Shown: piece after piece, positions 33,090 through 47,312 of the stretch
Numbering within the stretch: the first letter of the stretch is position 1
Layout: each line of letters opens with the position of its first letter
Assembly (NCBI GenBank): GCA_920105625.2
Contig: OV050031.1
Coordinates: 215,874,194 to 215,938,193 of the forward strand
Length of the DNA: 64,000 nucleotides
From: Clusia tigrina
Taxonomy: Eukaryota; Arthropoda; Insecta; Diptera; Clusiidae
Reading direction: 5' to 3'
Position numbers and translations under genes: made by a program
Notes under the pieces: model-generated
What the model was told of the DNA's origin: nothing
The model's database searches: none
The model's input: only the letters and a program-made list of their open reading frames with translations

Positions 33090-35440
33090 TCAATATTACT
33101 ATGCACCGTGTTGCAGGCTTCAAACTGGTCTAGCAAAGTAGTTAAAGTGAATTCATTGGCAATCAGTATAGGATTTTGTCCTTGCACTTAGGTAGTTGAA
33201 CTGCTTTATAGAGTCCTGAGTCCTGAAATTAATGTGGATATCTCTGAAAAGTTACAAATTTTCTTAAAAATTAATAGTTCGAGATTATTGTTCACCGTGT
33301 TGAAGACCTAAGAATGATGTAGGAAAATTCCTTAAGTCATTTCATTGGCGTATCACACCTACGAAAGCCCTCTTTGCCCATGCTTCACTGGCTCCCTTCG
33401 GGGCTCCTGGTTAAGCAACAAGCCAAGTTGACAGCGATTAGACTTAACGCTCTTTCGCATTGGCGCTTAACCCTGACTAGCCATGCCTTTATTCTGAATT
33501 AGAATCCACCCGTTCCCAACTTAATCGATTACATGTCAGTCTATACCAATTTGAACAGGGAGTGCGACCTCACTATTCCAAGCAGAAATGACTGGACTTC
33601 AAAAGACATAATCGTGGGTGAAACGCTCGATATCTATATGACGGTTCCAAACTTGGAGGCAGAGTCGGCAGCGGTCTCTTTTCCGAAAAACTGGGCTTAA
33701 AAATCTCCCTTCGGCTCCCTGATCATTGAAGCATCTTTAAAGCTGAGATCATGGCCATTTATCACGCAGTCAAATGGATGCTGAGTAGCGGCGATATCGG
33801 CGATATCGGCGCAGTCGACAGATACATCTTCTCAGACAGCCAACCCGCCATTAAAGTTCTTTTTGGCTCTACGGCCACCTCAAGACTTGTTCATGTATGT
33901 CGTCGAACATCTCTAAATGAGCTCTCCAGATACTCTCGGGTGCAGCTAGTCTGGGTTCCCGGACATAGCAACATCCCGAGCAACAGCGAGGCGGACGTGC
34001 TTGCCAAGGCAGGCACGCTACTGCACGAAATTATGCCCTCCATAAATATCGCCATTCCACTGGCAACAACCAAGCTCGATATCAAACGGAAATATCTGGC
34101 TGCCGCCGACAAATCCTAGGTTGACGAGGAATCCTGCCACACGGCTAGACTAACTTGGGCAAGAATGGTCAAACACAGAACCAATCAGCTTCTTCGACTT
34201 GATCGCGTATCACTGTCAACAACAGTGTCGGTTTTGACCGGCCACTGCATACTCGGGCAGCACGCAGAAAGACTGGCCCTATCCTCAAACGATTTCTGCC
34301 GAGGCTGTAGTTCCGAGGAGGAGGACGAGATAGTTCTCCACCTCTTATATCAATGCCCATCCTTGAGCAGAAGCATAAATCGCACCTTTGGTGCCACTTT
34401 GCTTGCAAGTTTGAATAAGCTGTCATCCTTTAATATTAGGGACATAGCAAGGTTCATCAAACTAAAAGGATGGTTTCCTGCAACATAATGGGGGAGTCGC
34501 GCCGTTTCCGGCGCTGTCCTTGCGGTGACTATCACCATCCCAAGTAAGAGATCTTTTCAGTCAGTGAACGGCGCCACACCGTGTTATCACAATTGGCTAT
34601 CAGGTGTGCTCAAGTGTGCTTTTGGCAAACTAGACTGCCACTCCTACCTACTTACCTACTTAATTGGATTTTGTTTGTGCTTGCATTTAGGTAGTTGAGC
34701 AGCTTAAACTGGTCCTGCGTCCTGTGTGATCTGAGAAAATTTAAAAATTGTGTTAAACCTTCCGTATATCCACCGTGTTGAAGCTCTGAGAATGATCTAG
34801 CAAAGTTCCTTAAGTTACGTGATTGACTTTAAGTATCATTGGGACTTGGTCTGTCACATCCTTTTAAGTTATTACACAGCTTAAACTAGTCCTGAGTCCT
34901 GAAACCAATGTGAGATCTCAGAAGTTTACAAATTTTCTTAAAATGAGTAGTTCGATATTTCTTTCCACCCTGTTGAAGGATTAACAATCATCTAGAATAG
35001 TGGGTAAAGTGACTTCATTGCCATGATGTATCGGATTTTGACTCGTCATTAGTTGGTTGAGCTGCTTTAATTAGTCCTGAATCCTGAAATTAATGTGAAA
35101 TCTCTGCAAAATCAAAAATTTCCTTTAAAATGATTAGTTCGACATTAATTTTACAATTAACAATTTTGAAGACCTAAGTATGGTCCCGAAAGCCTCCTTA
35201 TTCACAACAGTTCAGTTTGATGAAATGTCAGATTTTGTCCTTGCATTCAATTGCTCTAACTCATGAGTCCTGAAACAAACTTCAGATCTCAGAGCCTTAC
35301 AAATTTTCTTAAAAATTACTCGATTCGGTAGTACTCCCCACCATATTTAGAGCCTAAGTGTGGTCTAGAACACCTCCTTAAGTCACTTCATTGATTTGAG
35401 GTGTTGCGAGCATATTGTCTGTCTCAATTATAAAGACACC
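33090..35440. repeat. About 185-bp tandem array, split by copy B
   Basis: Units carry the ordered landmarks GGATTTTGTCCTTGCA, AGTCCTGAGTCCTGAAA, ACAAATTTTCTTAAAA, CACCGTGTTGAAG and GTCTAGCAAAG...TTAAGT. These recur before (33103, 33292) and after (34770, 34966, 35150, 35342) the retroelement, 175-200 bp apart. Copies are fairly diverged, pointing to an old array. The retroelement occupies about 33345-34665. Confidence 0.85.
33345..34665 (+). mobile_element. Non-LTR retrotransposon copy B: RNase H domain and C-terminal zinc motif
   Basis: This is the best preserved element in the window. The RNase H domain shows DGS (33640), AEIMA with the catalytic Glu at 33745, FSDSQPAI with Asp at 33835, WVPGHSNI with His at 33964, and EADVLAK with Asp at 33994, all in one frame. 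The linker (HTARLTWARM, LLRLDRVSLSTTVSVLTGHC) and the zinc-type motif CRGC...EDEIVLHLLYQC follow in that same frame, ending WFPAT then TAA at 34488. The frame is broken by a TGA at 33727, a TAG at 34117 and a frameshift just before DGS. The 3' region and a CCTACCTACTTACC tail end near 34665. RT is missing (5' truncation). It interrupts a 185-bp array. Confidence 0.85.
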
Positions 35441-36780
35441 TCCTAAACTATTACTGAATCCTTCTTACCTCTTCACAATAAATAATTGATTTTATAAAAT
35501 TTTCCAATTTCATTACAATTTTCTGGTTCAAGTACACTCACTGGTCTTTAAGTAAATACGGAAATTACTCTTAAACATAGGTTCTAATTGGAATGAGCAG
35601 CTTCGCAGCTTCCCAATTGTTGAATTATGCAAAAGTTGCATTTGAACTAAACGGAAATCCCCAAAATCAATACTTTAATTTTATTTTATTTAACATCTGC
35701 CCCTTCATACATATTTATAGCTTCCACATTCATTTCAAACCTGTTTAATAGTTTGCTTTATTTTTCTAATTTCAGGTAAGTCCTTCCTCCCTTAAACATA
35801 GTTAAATGCGCCCCATTGATTTCATGCACGCACAATGTGCCCGAGCAAAGTAAGTAATTACAAATCCACTAATTTTAAATAGAAATCGTTAAAATCTCAT
35901 TGCATATGTTTGGGCGCGTGCATAATTAACACAACGTGCACCACGCGTAAGCGCTGGCAAACAAACCGCTTAGACGACGACAAATAACAATATGTGCGCA
36001 TATTCAATTTGAATTAATAAATCAGGGCGTATTTATCTGCGCCACAGGCACGCGAGTGCATTAGTAAAATATTTACTAGTTTGCATAATTTTATCGTGTG
36101 TAATTAGAGTGCATTAATGTTTGAAACGCCGCAAAGCATGCAACAATAACTTACACAACATGTCGTCATTTTATAACATTTAATTTTAAAATAATAAACG
36201 AGCCATTTTTCAAAGCGTCAAACATGCTTTTACATAAACGCTCTCTATCACACCTAATCACGACCCGAGGGACAAAGTCAACAACATCGAACACGCACAC
36301 AAACACACACAGAAACACACACAGAAACACAAACAAACAGTTACACAGTTACATCGTCACATAGAGCAGCCATTTTGAAATTGACTTGTTTGAGGGAGCA
36401 AACGGAAATGCATGTTTAGCAGCGGAGCTGTAGTCCAGCTCCAGTTTTTACATAATTTTCTGCATATACAAGTATAAAATTCCGTGTAAAATATTTACAA
36501 CAATAAGTAAAATATTTCCAAAATGTGAAATAAGCATAAAATGTACCGAATGTTGCAAATTTATTATGCAAAGATTTCAATAAAACACTGAACTGAGATA
36601 AAAACATTAAAAATATTGAACTGAAGTAAATAAAGTACAATTCCAAGTGTGCAAATAAATGCTCAGAGGGTAGACATGGGATCCACGATGAATTATGCAG
36701 ATTACTTTGCCAATTCAATATTTTAATCATCTCTGCAAAACTATATTAGAGTATCCGATCAATTTTTTAGCTGAGAGTAG
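35441..36780. other. Unique AT-rich sequence, no gene seen
   Basis: An ACACAC/AGAAACACAC patch lies at 36290-36345. Nothing else was recognised. Confidence 0.45.
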
Positions 36781-36824
36781 GCTTAAGCTTGAATGACAAT
36801 CATCCACATTACTTCATAGATAGA

Positions 36825-36990
36825 CAGATCGAAGTGGGGTAGGCCGAAGAACCGCAGAAGAAGGAGGTGTCCAAGCACTCAGGCATTGATGCTCACTGCA
36901 CTATAAGCCTTGAAATCCTCGGGGGAAGAGGGAGATTGAGGAATTTGGACATGAATTTAAACCTTTTCAAACTTTATTGACTCTGCTAGG
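36825..36990. repeat. Dispersed repeat R, copy 3
   Basis: GAAGTGGGGTAGGCCGAAG, AACCGCAGAAGAAGGAGG and CCAAGCACTCAGGCATTGAT align with the copies at 10460 and 28025. It lies about 50 bp upstream of non-LTR copy C. Confidence 0.7.
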
Positions 36991-37039
36991 AATCTAACAA
37001 GACTGTCAAGGGATTAGGAATGTACATAGTCCATTCCCA

Positions 37040-38070
37040 ATACTTTGAGAACAAACGTGAGATATTTAGGCCTGATTCTCAACCCAAAGCTTAATTGGAA
37101 AGCCAATTTATCTGAGAGGGCACATTAAGCAACATGCTCTCCCTTCGTCTCCCTGGCCATTACAGCGTCTTTCAATCCGACATCATGGCAATTTATCACG
37201 CAGCTAAACGGAAGCTGAGTAGCGATATCGGCGAAGTCGGCAGATCCATCTTCTCAGACAGCCAACCCGCCATTAAATCTCTTTTTGGCTCTACGGCCAC
37301 CTCAAGCCTTGTCCATGAATGTCGAACATCCATAAATGAGCTTTGGAGACACTCTCGGGTGCACCTAGTCTAAGTTCCCGGACATAGCGACATGCCGGCC
37401 AACTGCAAGGCGGACGAGCCTGCTAAGGCAGGCACGCTTCTGCACAAAATGCAGCGTTCGTAAATATCGGCATACTACTGGCAACAGCCAAGCTCGATAT
37501 CAAACGGAAATACCTGGCTGACGCCTACAAATCCTGAGTTGACGAGGCATCCTGCCACACGGCTAGACTAACTTGGGCAAGAATGAAAAAAAACAGAACC
37601 AATCAACTTCTTAGACTTGATCGCGTATCACTGTCGACAACTGCGTCGGTTTTGACCGGCCACTGCATACTGGGACAGCACCCTCAAACGATTTTTGCCG
37701 AGACTGTGTTCCGAGGAGGAGGACGACACGGTTCTCCACCTCTTATGTCACTGCCCATCCTTGAGCAGAAGAAGAAATCGCACCTTTGGTGCTCCATTTC
37801 TTGCAAGTCTGAGAGAGGTGTCATCCATTAATTTTAGAGACATTGCAAGGTTCATCAAACTATCAGGATGGTTTCCTGCAACATAATGGGTGAGTCGTGC
37901 CTTTCCCGGCGCTGTCCTTTCGCTGACTATCGCCATCTCAAGTAAGATAACTCTTTAGTCAGTGCTTGAACGGCGTCACACCGTGATATCACAATTGGCC
38001 ATTAAGTGTGCTCAAGTGTGCTTTTGGCAAACTAGGCGGCCACTCCTACCTACCTACTTACTCCACTTAA
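37040..38070 (+). mobile_element. Non-LTR retrotransposon copy C, internally deleted
   Basis: The 5' part encodes the end of a reverse transcriptase (RYLGLILNPKLNWKANLSER, about 37055-37115). It then joins directly to the middle of the RNase H domain (LSLRLPGHYSVFQ, DIMAIYHA, FSDSQPAI, VPGHSDMPANCKAD), so the RT-RNase H linker and the DGS strand are deleted. A stop replaces the Trp before VPGH. The C-terminal zinc region follows with frameshifts, ending in LSGWFPAT at about 37886. Tail CCTACCTACTTACT ends near 38060. It shares family, orientation and tail with copy B, 3.5 kb upstream. Confidence 0.85.
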
Positions 38071-38227
38071 GGGCCAAAGCACAACAATTTCTATCACTTA
38101 AAATAGTCTCTCTGTACTCCATACCCACAAATTATCAATATTCAATCAAAAAGGTGCATAAAATCAATTAAAAAGTTCGTTGTCCTTTTGAAAAAATCAT
38201 TAAAAATCCTTATGCTTTATTGGGTAT

Positions 38228-38580
38228 TTTATGATATGAAGGCATTTTGAATGAATTGCGGTTAGTTCAGATCGTCCTTAATCTAGGATCATAATGGTCT
38301 GAGTGAGTTGGTCTGTAGGCTGACTGCCTTCTGCGTTATTGTCAATTTTATGCTATGAAGGCGTTTTGAATGAATCGCGACTAGTTTAAATCGTCCTTAA
38401 TCTAGGATCGTAATAGTCTGAGTGAGTTGATCTATAGACTGACTGCCTCCTTCGGTATTGTTAATGTTATGCTATGATGGCGTTTTGATTGAATCGCAGC
38501 TAGTTTAAATCGTCCTTACCTGAGTGAGTTGGTTTGTAGAGTGACTGCCACGAAAGCGTCACCTAAACTAACCTAATCTA
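38228..38580. repeat. About 120-bp tandem repeat, three copies
   Basis: TATGAAGGC(A/G)TTTTGAATGAAT begins at 38234 and 38354, with a variant at 38473. Each is followed by TTTAAATCGTCCTTA and TGAGTGAGTTG. The third copy ends in CCTAAACTAACCTAATC, like a retroelement tail. Confidence 0.85.
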
Positions 38581-38684
38581 GGATGCTACTTGATTTTTAT
38601 TAATATTTCTATACCTTATCGTTGGGGGAATAAGAATTAGCAACTAAGGTTCGAAGAGTTAAAGCTTTAGAAAGATGCATTTTT

Positions 38685-38768
38685 AGACCATGTCCTGGAC
38701 AGGTTTTGAGCCCGCTCACCCCAGAGTGTTATTCTAGCAGTCTTACTACTGAACCACAGAGACCGGTG
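38685..38768 (-). ncRNA. tRNA-like Pol III promoter, SINE head or tRNA pseudogene
   Basis: On the minus strand GTCTCTGTGGTTCAGTAGTA carries an A-box-like TGGTTCAGTAGTA, and GGCTCAAAACC about 35 bp downstream fits the B-box (GGTTCRANNCC). The spacing and the following CTGTCCAGGAC fit a tRNA shape. However, the anticodon stem is poorly paired and I cannot assign an anticodon, so this is better read as the tRNA-derived head of a SINE or a tRNA pseudogene than as a working tRNA. Confidence 0.5.
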
Positions 38769-41090
38769 ATTATTTTTATATGAGTAAACACTCTTCTGAA
38801 TTCAGAATTTCATAACGATACATTCACAAATCTTTTTAACAAGAAATACTCAGCTTTCCTTCTCTAGCACTTACTTCAGTTGTCAAGGGATTCAAATTTA
38901 GTTTACCGTTGTGTCGCTTTCTAGGAGTTTTGCTGGTTTGGAGCTTCTCTTCGATATATATACTGGCAGTTTCCACACTAACTGTGCAGATCATAGTATC
39001 TACTGCGTTTTGAGTACAGTGAATATTAATGGATCATCATATACTATCACTTAATCCAGTGTAAGACCACAGTCTCCTCCCTTTCAATCATGCTCTCTAA
39101 ATTCTTCTGGAAAATTCAGAGAATTCTTGAGGCCATCATTTTCTTATTTCATTAGGATTGTTAACCCATTTAGTTATACATATTTTACACATTCTGAAGT
39201 GTCTGGATATTCTCCCTTAGAAACGTATCCTACATTTCTTACAGGTTTGCTCAAATATATCATACTGAGTTATATACAATGTTGCCCAATTTCTGCCGTA
39301 TAACTCAGCAAACGCCCTGCGTTGAGTTAGAGAAACTCCAAAATGAATTACTTCTACATGGCAGCAAATATGGCGCTGCATTTTTAATGTCCTTACACGC
39401 TTCTAAGGCACACAGCCACATTTCTAAGGATACCACTTCAAAGCTTGCTGCGCCAAATTTCATTACACAACTTTCATTTACTCGTTTATTTGAGCAAACT
39501 TGCATCTTGCTGTATCCATATTGAAACTTATTTATGCCCTGTAACGTTATACGCGCCATATTTTGATAAATTTATTTGGCAGCTTCCAGCAACACGTCAA
39601 GGAATACGCCTTGGTGCGTTGGGCTGCTTTGCGCGTGCTTAAGAGACTTTATTACATTTGCATTTTGCATATTTCCCCGAAAGACGCACCGACACAGAGA
39701 CAGGCTCAAAGCAACCGCAACAACCACTCTCGCAACCACACGCACATGGCATCCATACGAGAGCTCATATGAGAGATGTTCTTATGTTGCTCCTGCCGCT
39801 CCTGCTGCCACTGCTTTCAGCTATCAATTTGCTATATGGCTGCTGTGGTTTCTGCGGCATGTCTTAGAACACACACACACACAGACAGTACATTTGACAA
39901 CAGCAGCGTCATGTTGCCTACGACAAACCTGACAACGCTGACAATGCTGACAACCAGAAACTCTTACACCCCGTTTCCGTTAAGCTCATACGTATTTATT
40001 CCTGCCATTCCCGTAATTTGACATTCGCTTTTCTTTTTAGAAAATCTGTGACCTTGTTGCTTTTCCTGATAGGCGGCAGCAGTCATGCAGCCAGGCAGGC
40101 AAGCAGGCAAGTCAGCAGATTTGCCACATTTTCGTGTCATCTTCTTGAAAAATTTATAAGTGCAAACACCGTTTTTTGCCACCATCGCTCCACAACACCA
40201 CATTCGCGACGCCATTTTGTGTGGCATGATGGCATGACACATTTATCGTTCCAGGCATCGATAATTTTCAATGTTTAATGATTCGCGCAATGCCGCCAAC
40301 GGTTCCTTCCCCCGCTCAGTCTCACTCTCAGTTATTCAGCCACACACTCGCATAGTGTGTGTGTCATAAAGTTGACAATTCTGACATTTAGTGCGCTTAA
40401 AATGTGTGCTTGGTGTCTTTGTGTGTGTGTGTGCTTGGTGTCTTCGTATGTGTGTGAGTGTGTGCGTGTGTGATGGTTTCTTCTTCCTTGTGCCTCCTTA
40501 TGGCGGAGCATCTTCATCGCTGTTTGGCTCTTCGGCTGCTTGTTTGTTTGGCTTGTTTGGCGAATTCTGTCAGTTTGCCAGCGCGATTTTATGTCTCCAT
40601 CCCCGGCTTGGCTGGCGCGTAATGTCGACATTTGCGGATAATGTTGGCTGCTTTGTTGCTAAATAACTCTTGAAATTTCAAAATTGATTTTAATACGCTT
40701 GGTTTGATGCCATATTTGCTCCATCCGTTCCATTTTTATGGTTGCTACATTCTAATTGAAATTAATTGTTATCGCTATTTTATCCTTTTGGATGAATGGA
40801 GTGAGTATTTTTTAAAGCTGTCTAATATTGAGTAATTTATGTTCCCAGCTACATTGTTTTTTATTTGCGGTTATTACTTTAAATACTTCTCTTGCCAATA
40901 GTTTTAAGTGCTGCTTTTTGAGCTCTTAAGCAGTTTACCTCTAGGATTTATAAGGATATGCTTTATGAAGACTGCAAACTCACTTCTACAAGTGCTATTT
41001 TGTGGATCTTGGAAACCTTTCAAACTTTCTTGGCTGAAACACAATTTTGACTACTACAGAGGATACCAAAAATGATTCACATTAAGTTGA
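38769..41090. other. Unique sequence, no gene seen
   Basis: Small AC (39871-39883), GCAGGCAAGCAGGCAAG (40093-40112) and GTGTGTG (40353-40470) patches are present. No exon, transposon or array was recognised. Confidence 0.45.
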
Positions 41091-41129
41091 CTACACCCCT
41101 CTCATTCGTTTGGAAAACTTACCTTTCAG

Positions 41130-42075
41130 AGTGGATTTGTATAAGCTGTATAAAACCTTTATAGAATCTATACAATAACACTGAAAGTGAACTTTGAAAG
41201 CGTTATGCTAACTAAACCCTTCTGGTTCCTTTAGAAAAACTACTCTTTTCGATGGGCTTTGTATATATGCTCTATAAAACATTTATATAATCTATACAAT
41301 AACACTGAAAGTGAACTTTTAATACGTTCTGTTAACTAAACCCTTCTGGTTCGTTGGGAAAAATTACTCTTTTCGGTTCGTTCTGTATATAGGCTCTATA
41401 AAACCTTTATAGAACCCATATAATAACACTGAAAGTGAACTTTGAAAGCGTTCTGCTGACTAAACCCTTCTGGTTCGTTCCAGAAACAACTCTTTTCGAT
41501 TGGTTCTCTATATATGCTCTATAAAACTTTTATAGAACCCATATAATAACACTGAAAGTGAACTTTGAAAGCGTTCTGCTAACTAAACCCTTCTGTTTCG
41601 TTTCAAAAAACAAATCTTTTCGATTGGTTCTGTACATATGCTCTATAAAACCTTTATAGAACCCATATAATAACACTGAAAGTGAACTTTTAATACTTTC
41701 TGTTAACTAAACCCTTCTGGTTCGTTGGGAAAAACTACTCTTTTCGGTTCGTTCTGTATATAGGCTCTATAAAACCTTTATAGAATCCATATAATAACAC
41801 TGAAAGTGAACTTTGAAAGCGTTCTGCTAACTAAACTTTTCTGGTTCGTTTCAAAAAACAACTCACTTCGATTGGTTCTGTATATATGCTCTATAAAACC
41901 TTTACAGAACCCATATAATAACACTGAAAATGAACTTTGAAAGCGTTCTGCTTACTAAATCCTACTGGTTCGTTTGGAAAAACTATTCTTTTCGGTTTGT
42001 TCTGTATATATGCTCTATAAAGCCTTTATAGAATCTCATTTTATAGAATATCAACACAGAAAGGGAACTTTTAAA
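41130..42075. repeat. 124-bp tandem array with a three-unit higher-order pattern
   Basis: AATAACACTGAAAGTGAAC recurs at 41174, 41298, 41422, 41545, 41669, 41793 and 41917 (last copy one base variant), with a decayed copy near 42046. Two monomer classes are visible: one with TTTAATAC, GTTGGGAAAAA and TATAGGCTC (second and fifth copies) and one with TTTGAAAGCG and TATATGCTC (the rest). This suggests a period of three monomers, about 372 bp. Confidence 0.9.
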
Positions 42076-45164
<3,089 letters not shown>

Positions 45165-45254
45165 ATAGTTGGAAGCCCAAAACTGTTCTATGGAAATTGT
45201 TAAATAAATTGTTGCTATATCTCTATCAACAATAATCATATCTGTATATATATT

Positions 45255-46045
45255 TGGACAACCTCCTGGTTATATATACTGCCTATTGATGAGGACCTTA
45301 CGGATCTATTCCCAATACCTTCAACTCTATTACAGCTTCTTTTCAACACTCGCTACACTTCATCCAACATTTCTCCAATTTTTTGAAGCCCTCCAAGTAA
45401 TAAGCCTTCTCGAGACCCCCAAATGAAGCGTTTGCTTCATCGATGACCTCTTTATCCGACCCAAATCTTTTACCGCCGAACCATTTACTCGCATTTGGAA
45501 ACAGTAAATAGTCACAGGAGGCTAAATCTGGAGCATCAGGTGGACTAGGGAGCAATTCGTAACCTTATTCATGCAATTTTGCCATTGCAACTGCGGACTT
45601 ATGTGCCTGGGTGTTGTCCTGGTGGAATAGAACTTTGTTCCTCGCCAAATGAGTCGATTTTGGTTCAAATCGGCGTCGAATCGATGCAACATATTTGCAT
45701 AATATGCGCCGGTGATCGTTTGATCATTCTGAAGGTAATCGATGTGAACCTTTTCAAGGTAATCGATGTGAATGATACCGCGCACATCTCAAAAAAACTG
45801 TCGCCATGACCTTGTTGTTCTAGAGACCGACATTGGCCTTCTTCGGCTACGATACTCCAGGAGAAGTCCACTGTCGCAACTGTTTCTTTGTCTCTGATGT
45901 GTTATAATGAACCCATATTGCGTCCAAAGTTACGAAACGGCTCAGAGATTCATTCAGATGGCAATTCAACATCGCCAAACACTCCTTTAAAGTTGTCAAA
46001 CGATTCAGTTCGTTGATCAAATTGTAAGGAAACCCGGTACCCATC
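45255..46045 (-). mobile_element. Mariner transposase relic, copy 1 (catalytic core to C-terminus)
   Basis: The minus strand encodes FVTLDAIW with the first catalytic Asp at about 45922 and QWTSP. It continues with IIHIDYLEK, YYA, the FHQDN block with the second Asp at 45616, and APDLASCDYLLFPN with the third Asp at 45511. It ends with KWFGGKRFGS and YYLEGFKKLEK. The second and third Asp codons are exactly 35 codons apart, giving the D34D spacing diagnostic of mariner. A 24-bp duplication in the HIDYLEK coding region lengthens the first interval to 102 codons. A stop follows HE before GYELL, and other frameshifts exist, so it is inactive. Confidence 0.85.
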
Positions 46046-46049
46046 TTCC

Positions 46050-46490
46050 GTGCATCTCAAAAACCCTCGCCATTATCTTGTTGGCCCACATACCCTCATA
46101 GGCCTACTTCGGCTACGATACTTCAGGAGAAGTCCACTGTCTCGTCTGTTTGTTGGTCTCCGGTGTGTTGTAATGAACCCATATTTCGTCCACGGTTACG
46201 AAACGTCTCAAAGATTCCTTCAGATGGCGACTCAACATCGCCAAACACTCCTTTGAAGTTGTCAAACGATTGCGTTCGTTGTCAAAGTGTGAGGAAACAC
46301 GGCACCCATTCTGCGGATAGCTTTTTCATATACAAATATTTATGGAAAATTGTAATTTTTGATCCATGTTAAAAGTCCGTAGCCTCTTCCAGTTCGCACA
46401 CCTTCCCTCTCCAAGGGTCCAATACCAAACCGTGGATTTTATCTACCATTTCTACCTCAATTGGGCCACCAGAACGTTCAGTTCGACCTC
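46050..46490 (-). mobile_element. Mariner transposase relic, copy 2 (N-terminal to first Asp)
   Basis: The minus strand reads RSGGPIEVEMVDKIHGLVLD (linker and second helix-turn-helix region, about 46480-46375). It then continues WVP, RFVTVDEIWVHYNTPET with the first catalytic Asp at 46188, and QWTSPEVS near 46130. Its lower part duplicates the first-Asp region of copy 1 about 256 bp away (GCCAAACACTCCTTT at 45973 and 46229). Either an internal duplication or two overlapping insertions would explain this. Confidence 0.75.
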
Positions 46491-47279
46491 ACTGATCTTG
46501 AGTAAACCAGAGGTGGATGATTCCAATCGTTAATGAAGAGTTCCCGTAAAATTTTAACTGTTTCTTTTTCTTCTATTACTAGCTTTAAGATAACATACAA
46601 TATACAGAATCTAGGTTTAACCTTCCTCAACCTCATTCTGGCGTCACTAAATTCAATATAAGCCACCACTGAGCCTACTGAGTGATCGTTCACCCCCTGG
46701 CACACCAGAACGCTCCAGTTTTGTTGCCAAAAAGCCAACCTTTTGGTGAAACATTTACTCAATACTCCGATGTCAATTCTGTCCGCAAAGAAACTCCACT
46801 TAAGAGTTCGTAACTCCAATCTCTCAAATCCCCTCTCCCTTTCAAGGGCGCTCGCATTCCCTCTTTTAGTGGATGTCGCTGTAATCTTACCTCACCCACT
46901 CAAACGCGGCTGGTTGTGGAAACGTGATTAATTTCAGTTCCGTTTGCATTTGCATTACACCCCCCCGCCACAGTTTATGCTGGTGTTGCAGCTGCACTTC
47001 AGAGATAACCCAAGAGCGCTGCGACAGTTTTCTTTCCGCCGGAATTTTGCTGCATTGGCAACACTTTTTTTACACTTTTTTTTATTATTTTTTTTATTTT
47101 TTATTTTTTTTGTTATGTTTTTACTTTGCTTAAGTAATTTTTTAAGACACTGCGCTAAAAAAGTAAAGTGAAGCATCCTAAAAGTGAAATAAAAATGCAA
47201 CAACCAAAGAACAGCAACAAAAGCAGGAGCAAAGAAACCACTTTGCTTAACTACGTGGGATAATAAGTGCACCAGTCTT

Positions 47280-47312
<33 letters not shown>

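Noticed and set aside
33891..34112. Minus-strand frames opposite RNase H (and similar ones near 1509, 2423 and 34350)
   Set aside because: They are antisense shadows of the retroelement coding strand.
46478..46819. 113-codon minus-strand frame as the N-terminus of the mariner transposase
   Set aside because: Only its last part lies near the RSGGPIEVE segment. The rest matches no transposase helix-turn-helix that I can recognise.
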